From: Sulfobacillus sp.
Lineage (GTDB): Bacteria; Bacillota; Sulfobacillia; Sulfobacillales; Sulfobacillaceae
Reading direction: 5' to 3'
Assembly: GCA_027309085.1 (NCBI GenBank)
Contig: DAIDDL010000013.1
Span: 22,176-86,175, forward strand
DNA: 64,000 nucleotides
Made by a program: the position numbers and the translations under genes. Below are positions 59,914-64,000 of this stretch, piece by piece. The notes under the pieces are model-generated. The model made no database searches. It was not told where the DNA came from and saw only the letters and a list, made by a program, of their open reading frames with translations. Each line of letters opens with the position of its first letter. Positions within the stretch are counted from its first letter, which is position 1.

Positions 59914-61266
59914 ATGACGACCAACATGAAACAGCAAACCGCCCTCACCCAGGATTCACTGAAAGCATTCTCTGACCGCTATCATACGGAACCCTTACAT
60001 CAAGTGCTGTCCAATGCGATTCAGAAGCACGGCATCAACGCGGCTGCTATGAACCCCGGGCGAATCCCGGAAATTCCCTATACCTTTTCCCACGAAATCA
60101 CATCGGGCCCGATTACCCACCAGCGCCAAAGCGGCCGCTGCTGGATTTTCGCCGGCCTGAATACCCTGCGCATCCCCTTAATGCGGGACAAGAAAATCAA
60201 GGAATTCGAAATGTCCCAAACCTATCTGATGTTCTGGGATAAGCTGGAAAAGTCCAATTACTTTCTCGAAACCATTATGGATACTGCCGACGAGCCCACG
60301 GACAGCCGTCTCATTGCCTGGCTCCTGCAAGCGCCCGTGCAAGACGGCGGCCAGTGGGATATGCTGGTCAATCTCATCAACAAATACGGGCTAGTTCCCA
60401 AATATGTGATGCCAGAAACCTTTCACAGCAGTCAATCCATGCCGATGAATCGCCTTCTGACAATCAAGCTCCGTGAAGACGCCGCCATTTTACGCCAGGC
60501 GCACCAGTCAGGCAGTTCTCCTGACGAATTGGCCGCAACCAAAGAAGCTATGGTCAGCGATATTTACCAAATTCTAGCCCACTTTCTCGGCGAGCCTCCC
60601 CACGAATTTACATTTGAGTACCGTGATGAGGACAAGGTATTTCACCAGGAACTCCGCCTCACACCCCAAGAATTCTATCAGCAGTTTGTGGGTGTCAATC
60701 TGGCGGATTACGTCAGCCTGATTCACGCGCCCACAGCTGACAAACCTTTCGGCAGAACCTATACGGTCCAGTATCTGGGGAATGTGCGCGGAGGACAGCC
60801 GGTACGGTATCTCAACGTGGACATCAACACATTAAAGGATGCCGCACAAGCCCAGATTCTTCACGATGAGCCCGTGTGGTTTGGCTGCGACGTCGGTAAG
60901 ATGTCTGACAGGGAAAGCGGGATTATGGACCCTGCCCTATTCGACTTTTCCCAAGCCTTAGGGGTCTCTTTTACGATGGATAAAGCGCAGCGTCTGGACT
61001 ACGGAGAAAGCCAGATGACGCACGCGATGGTGCTGACTGGAGTAAATCTTCTCGACGGTCATCCTAACCGCTGGAAAGTCGAGAACAGCTGGGGCACAGA
61101 TCCCGGTCATAACGGATTTTTCGTCATGAGCGACCATTGGTTTGACGAGTATCTCTACCAAGTGGTGATTAATAAGAAGTATCTATCCGCCGAACTCCGT
61201 GAAGCGTTCCGCCAGGATCCCATTATGCTCCCGCCGTGGGACCCCATGGGGTCTCTCGCCCAGTAA
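59914..61266 (+). CDS. pepC: Aminopeptidase C (bleomycin hydrolase family, C1B)
   Basis: 450 residues, full length; ATG after AAAAGGGAGGCCTGACG. Papain-like catalytic triad: C76 in RQSGRCWIFAGLN, H370 in MTHAMVLTGV and N391 in KVENSWG. No signal peptide, so cytosolic. The family forms hexamers with the active sites inside and trims peptides from the N-terminus; the C-terminal tail (here MGSLAQ) normally enters the active site. It could process peptides taken up through the oligopeptide-binding lipoproteins. Confidence 0.95.
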   Translation: MTTNMKQQTALTQDSLKAFSDRYHTEPLHQVLSNAIQKHGINAAAMNPGRIPEIPYTFSHEITSGPITHQRQSGRCWIFAGLNTLRIPLMRDKKIKEFEMSQTYLMFWDKLEKSNYFLETIMDTADEPTDSRLIAWLLQAPVQDGGQWDMLVNLINKYGLVPKYVMPETFHSSQSMPMNRLLTIKLREDAAILRQAHQSGSSPDELAATKEAMVSDIYQILAHFLGEPPHEFTFEYRDEDKVFHQELRLTPQEFYQQFVGVNLADYVSLIHAPTADKPFGRTYTVQYLGNVRGGQPVRYLNVDINTLKDAAQAQILHDEPVWFGCDVGKMSDRESGIMDPALFDFSQALGVSFTMDKAQRLDYGESQMTHAMVLTGVNLLDGHPNRWKVENSWGTDPGHNGFFVMSDHWFDEYLYQVVINKKYLSAELREAFRQDPIMLPPWDPMGSLAQ

Positions 61267-61272
61267 TCTCAC

Positions 61273-61307
61273 GGAGCCAGGGCCGCAACATGGTCCTGGC
61301 TCCTTTT
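61273..61307 (+). terminator. Intrinsic terminator after pepC
   Basis: GGAGCCAGG (61273-61281) pairs with CCTGGCTCC (61295-61303), followed by TTTTC. The downstream gap to 61650 has no gene; a small perfect hairpin CCTGTC/GACAGG sits at about 61540. Confidence 0.8.
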
Positions 61308-61653
61308 CACTGCGCACAGGTCAATTTTTTCGCTTTAGGCACAAGGCCTCGTGCCGGGGACCTTCTTTTCCCGGTGAAAAGAAAAGACAACCACGGGGCT
61401 GAGCTCAACCACCCACGGTCATCCGCGCGGAACAAAGCAACAGAGCAGAGATACGAAGGGGCGTGACTCTGCCGAGCCAATTAGACCGGAGATGTCTGAC
61501 TCGTCCGCGGTAGAGCTCGTCTCGCACAAAATGGCCTGTCGATTGACAGGTATAGATTATAATTTCTTAGGCGTATGGAAGGCTGCAGGATGATGCCAGG
61601 ATTCTGTTGAGAAACGGGACGGGCCATGTGGGAAACGCGTGGAATGCGGAGCG

Positions 61654-61709
61654 TTATCAAACGCGCCGTAAATTTAGCTATGGGGATATAAGGCGCGGGC
61701 CGCAGGCCC
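61654..61709 (+). repeat. Left-end structured module, copy B (damaged)
   Basis: TTAT (61654-61657) then CAAACGCGCCGTAAA, identical to copy D. Outer stem CGCGCC (61662-61667) with GGCGCG (61692-61697) and second hairpin GGGCC/GGCCC (61697-61701, 61705-61709) are intact, but the 5' arm of the inner hairpin is missing: GTAAA is followed directly by TTTAGCTATGGGG. About nine bases have been deleted compared with copy D, so this end is probably inactive. Confidence 0.65.
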
Positions 61710-61713
61710 CTTT

Positions 61714-61895
61714 CTAGCTTTTCTGGCGATGTTGTAAGAGTAATGCCACCGCTTCATCCAGCAGACGAGATTTTGGCACGCGGGATGTTTGATGAAGCTG
61801 TTCGAAAGCCGCCCATAAATTCTTGTCGGGCGAACTGCCAAAAGCCACACGGCCGCACGGGGATCGACGCCCGTCGCATTCTCGGAGCCTTGCAC
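61714..61895 (-). pseudogene. Frameshifted ribbon-helix-helix protein gene
   Basis: Two frames together give a normal small RHH protein. The first, from GTG 61895, encodes a strand ending VDPRAAVWLLAVRP. The second encodes PDKNLWAAFEQLHQTSRV and then PKSRLLDEAVALLLQHRQ, the two helices with the typical L-D-E-A pattern. The shift lies in CGCCCGACAAG near 61817 and is explained by loss of one G. No strong ribosome binding site is seen. It abuts left-end copy B and may be a relic regulator or antitoxin. Confidence 0.55.
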
Positions 61896-62044
61896 GCATG
61901 GCGCGCGAAGCGCTTACTCTGTGAGCCGTGTGGGATTAGGCACAGCCGAAAGATCCGGAGAAATGGCTGTTGTGCTATGCGGAGTCCGAAATGCACCAAA
62001 CACCCTGCACCTGTGCGATACGTCCTCAGGGGCACTGCGCATTA

Positions 62045-62083
62045 GGCGTCGGTGTTTTTTAGAAGCACGGCCACACCGACGTC
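62045..62083. repeat. Inverted repeat downstream of the RpiR-type gene
   Basis: GGCGTCGGTGT (62045-62055) pairs with ACACCGACGTC (62073-62083) with one mismatch. It is 11 bp after the regulator's stop and may terminate its transcript, although no T-run follows on that strand. Confidence 0.45.
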
Positions 62084-62093
62084 TCCGCGCTGC

Positions 62094-62951
62094 TTAACGT
62101 GTCCAGAAGGCATGATTGGCTTGGTCCCGCGCCTCTAGCGCCTCCAGGCGCTGATTCAGGCCGGGCCGCAAAGCGGCCACCTGCCGGATGATATAGTTGA
62201 TGAGAACAAACGGTGCCGCATAGGAATCAAACAGCGAGGCGCTGGCAACAGGCACGACCACTACCGGGTCAGCCAACTGCACCGCGGGGGATACCCATCG
62301 GTCGGTAAACGCAGCCACGGGGATATTCTCCTGGCGCAACCGCTCCAGCCACGTCACCAGCGGCTGGGGATAACGGGGAAAGACCCATGCCACCACGAGC
62401 GCTTCAGGGTCGGGATTTAATCCAAAGGTTTCCCACAAAGGGGTATTTGGCGTCGCAATTTCAACTCCATCCTTAACCTTGCTGAGAAAGTAGGCCGCAT
62501 AGGGAACGATCGTGGAGGACGCGCGGGCACCTGCCAATATTACCCGTCTGGCACCGGCGATGGCTTTGGCCATTGCCTGGACATGGGTATCAGCGACGAG
62601 GTCCGGCAACCCTTCCAGATTCTGTATTTCCTGCGCAACCAGCAGGTCTGCCTGGGGAGACCACTGGGGCTGCACGTAAACCGCTCGCTCCGGCGTATTC
62701 CACTGCTCGCGGACCAGACCTTGCAGCGTGCGCACGAAGTCCGTAAAGCCAGAAAACCCCATAGCGACACTGAAACGGCTAATGGACGCCTGGCTCACGC
62801 CAATGACATGCGCCAGTTCGCTAGCCGTCATAAACGATACTTCGCGGTAATGGTCAGAAATATGTTCAGCAATCTGCTGGTTGATGGATGATGTTTGGGC
62901 AGCCGCCGCCACCTGCGCGTGAAAGGTTTCTAAGGTCATAGCTGTCTGCAA
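62094..62951 (-). CDS. RpiR-family transcriptional regulator with SIS domain
   Basis: 285 residues from TTG 62951, because AAGGGAGGACATT directly precedes it; ATG 62939 is the alternative. N-terminal helix-turn-helix of the RpiR type (TASELAHVIGVSQASISRF), a linker, and a C-terminal SIS (sugar isomerase) domain with ILAGARASSTIVPYAAYFLSKV (ILAGARASSTIVPYAAYF). Such regulators bind phosphosugars. No sugar operon is adjacent in the window, so the target may be further right or lost. Confidence 0.88.
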   Translation of the reverse strand: MQTAMTLETFHAQVAAAAQTSSINQQIAEHISDHYREVSFMTASELAHVIGVSQASISRFSVAMGFSGFTDFVRTLQGLVREQWNTPERAVYVQPQWSPQADLLVAQEIQNLEGLPDLVADTHVQAMAKAIAGARRVILAGARASSTIVPYAAYFLSKVKDGVEIATPNTPLWETFGLNPDPEALVVAWVFPRYPQPLVTWLERLRQENIPVAAFTDRWVSPAVQLADPVVVVPVASASLFDSYAAPFVLINYIIRQVAALRPGLNQRLEALEARDQANHAFWTR

Positions 62952-63858
62952 AATGTCCTCCCTTGATGAACCTCGTCTCCGCAAATCAACAACTAAGGGC
63001 GGTCGGAACGCTAGCCGCATTGTCGAAGACGTTACCTATCTCTCAGTCACCAAATCACAACCGCCAAGCGCCTGTTGGCTGCTTCCTGGGGCGGACAGCC
63101 GCTGTACTTTGCCACGGCCTAGTCCCCCGGCAGGCGGGCCATTCTGCCGCCGCGCTTGACCCACATCATCGCCAGCCCTGGATTTCACCAGGCTTAGGAC
63201 GCAAGCATCGACTCCGAACACCCCTTGCTTTCAAGATTCCCACCGCCCCAATTCTATCGCGTCTGTGGAGCCTTAGAATTTCTTGCGGGCGAAACAAGGC
63301 ACCGCCGATTTCTTCCACAAACTCCACATTAGCCAAACCGCGCGCGAGACAAAATTCCCCAATCGCCCACCGCTGATTTTTCATCAGAGCGGTGAGCGCT
63401 GCTCATCCAGCAATAGGCCACGAATGTCTTATCCAGAACACTGTGGTACATCATGACACATTATATAGCAAAAGATTTTTAAAATCTCTCCGCTCACCCT
63501 CACCAGTGAGGCCGTCACCCTGAGGTCACGGGCTCAGTGGTGTTCCGCTAGGAGTTACCTCCCAAAACGGCGCCAGGTAAAAACTGAGCCTTGTGCCTTT
63601 GAGTCCAAATTTGCGGGATTTTGGACGGGGGCGTGATATCGTCCGGCCAAAGAGTGAGGCCGAAAGGTGCCGCAAACCCTTGGTAGGGTGTCCCGTGGTC
63701 TCGTACAACGCTGCCTTCCGGCGCGCGTGTTGCCTCGGCACACTCAGAAGGTGCCCGAATCAAGGCCTCCGAAGACTCACTCGGAAAATCGCAGGGCTCG
63801 CTTGTGCCCAGTTCTGAAATACGAACCGGGCACAAGCGAGCCCACCGGCATCTCGAGA
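62952..63858. other. 900-bp gap without an identifiable gene
   Basis: No coding region with a ribosome binding site or family pattern is convincing. The minus-strand frames at 63036-63221 and 63166-63384 are short, Arg/Gly-rich and may be decayed mobile DNA. 63450-63490 is AT-rich. A long inverted repeat lies at 63794-63843. Confidence 0.3.
63794..63843. repeat. Long near-perfect inverted repeat upstream of the IS left end
   Basis: GGGCTCGCTTGTGCCC (63794-63809) and GGGCACAAGCGAGCCC (63828-63843) are exact inverses; inside them GTTC (63811-63814) and GAAC (63823-63826) extend the stem past one mismatch, giving about 20 bp around an eight-base loop. It ends 19 bases before left-end copy C, so it belongs to neighbouring DNA, possibly the right part of another element. 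Confidence 0.6.
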
Positions 63859-63926
63859 TTACCAAAACAGGGCGTAAAGCCCCGGCCTTTAGGCCTGGGG
63901 ATATAAGCCCATGGCCCGACAGGGCC
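63859..63926 (+). repeat. Left-end structured module, copy C, of an IS200/IS605 element
   Basis: TTAC (63859-63862) then CAAAACAGGGCGTAAAG. Outer stem GGGC (63870-63873) with GCCC (63907-63910); inner stem CCCC-GGCC (63880-63887) with GGCC-T-GGGG (63892-63900); ATATAA; second hairpin GGCCC (63913-63917) with GGGCC (63922-63926). tnpA starts 54 bases further on, which identifies the module as a left end. Confidence 0.75.
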
Positions 63927-63967
63927 AATATTTGCGCTCTCGATGAAGATTAGACACCGCATCGTGG

Positions 63968-63973
63968 TATAAT
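63968..63973 (+). promoter_or_regulatory. Extended -10 promoter of tnpA
   Basis: TATAAT preceded by TGG forms a TGn extended -10 (GTGGTATAAT). No good -35 lies 17 bases upstream. The ATG begins seven bases after the -10, so the transcript would begin at or next to the start codon. Confidence 0.55.
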
Positions 63974-63979
63974 AATCAT

Positions 63980-64000
63980 ATGGACTACAAATCGAATCAC
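63980..64000 (+). CDS. tnpA: Start of an IS200/IS605 transposase TnpA (cut by window edge)
   Basis: Only seven codons are visible: MDYKSNH. This matches the usual N-terminus of IS200-type Y1 transposases (M-x-Y-K-x-x-x-H before the H-U-H domain), and the position 54 bases after a two-hairpin left end fits. The family cuts and joins single-stranded DNA at tetranucleotide-flanked hairpins using one Tyr. No ribosome binding site is present, in line with a leaderless transcript. The call rests on few residues plus context. Confidence 0.6.

Noticed and set aside
61540..61580. Promoter-like TTGACA and TATAAT near 61546-61562
   Set aside because: The two boxes are only nine bases apart and TTGACA is part of a CCTGTC/GACAGG hairpin; no gene follows.
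63548..63928. 126-codon minus-strand ORF reading through the inverted repeat and left-end copy C
   Set aside because: Composition reflects the palindromes, and it crosses the boundary of the IS element; no start signal.
1..64000. CRISPR arrays, tRNA and rRNA genes, prophage
   Set aside because: No regularly spaced repeats, no recognisable cloverleaf or rRNA segments, and no phage structural or integrase genes were seen.

Overview
The window reads as chromosome of a moderately GC-rich Gram-positive bacterium. Nearly every gene has a strong GGAGG-type ribosome binding site, GTG and TTG starts are frequent, and no outer-membrane or LPS genes are seen. The two oligopeptide-binding proteins are lipoproteins with a lipobox. 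The gene mix (archaeal-type peroxiredoxin, aconitase A, Gram-positive-style 2-oxoacid dehydrogenase, IS200/IS605 elements) would fit a thermophilic or acidophilic Firmicute such as Sulfobacillus. That placement is inference from impression, not proof. No rRNA, tRNA or CRISPR array was recognised.

Layout. 1-12 kb: an EamA exporter running off the left edge, rhodanese, a cysteine/cystathionine synthase, two MFS transporters, a DHH phosphoesterase, a quinone oxidoreductase, an exported cyclophilin, an SRAP (abasic-site) protein, a DUF89 protein, and a coupled LCP-like/GT-C pair. 12-21 kb: A-type Fe-S carrier with a TauE permease, YihY and DUF445 membrane proteins, pyrophosphatase, an FUSC protein, an amidase with a tiny translationally coupled partner, a divergent two-gene hotdog dehydratase, and a CPBP-like protein. 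21-31 kb: aldo/keto reductase, release factor 3, aconitase, an amino-acid permease, a two-gene ABC exporter and a LigB-type dioxygenase. 31-38 kb: an orphan oligopeptide-binding lipoprotein and a Leloir galactose operon on the minus strand (deoR-type regulator, galE-like, galT, galK, galM), interrupted between galK and galM by a 337-bp IS200/IS605-type element with no ORF. 38-50 kb: a GT4-GT2 fusion glycosyltransferase, a GNAT, a 2-oxoacid dehydrogenase operon (E1 alpha, E1 beta, E2) continuing into two enoyl-CoA hydratases, a thioesterase, an EthD protein, an HI0933-like flavoprotein and msrA. 50-64 kb: an AT-rich patch flanked by DUF4268 and YdeI-like genes, metB-like and MocR-like PLP genes, a second orphan oligopeptide-binding lipoprotein, a dienoyl-CoA reductase-like SDR, peroxiredoxin, a flavin-reductase-like protein, aminopeptidase C, a broken ribbon-helix-helix gene, an RpiR regulator, and the left end plus first codons of an IS200-type tnpA at the right edge.

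The most unusual signal is a structured DNA/RNA module present four times (33779, 40291 on the minus strand, 61658, 63863). Each copy follows a TTAT/TTAC tetramer and has an outer stem, a GTAAA strand, an inner bulged hairpin, then ATATAA or ATATCA, and in three copies a second hairpin. The stems differ between copies by compensatory changes. The copy at 63863 lies directly in front of tnpA, so the module is the left end of an IS200/IS605 family. The galK-galM copy is a minimal left-end/right-end element whose right half folds as a pseudoknotted omega-RNA-like RNA. Its removal restores a tight galK-galM junction.
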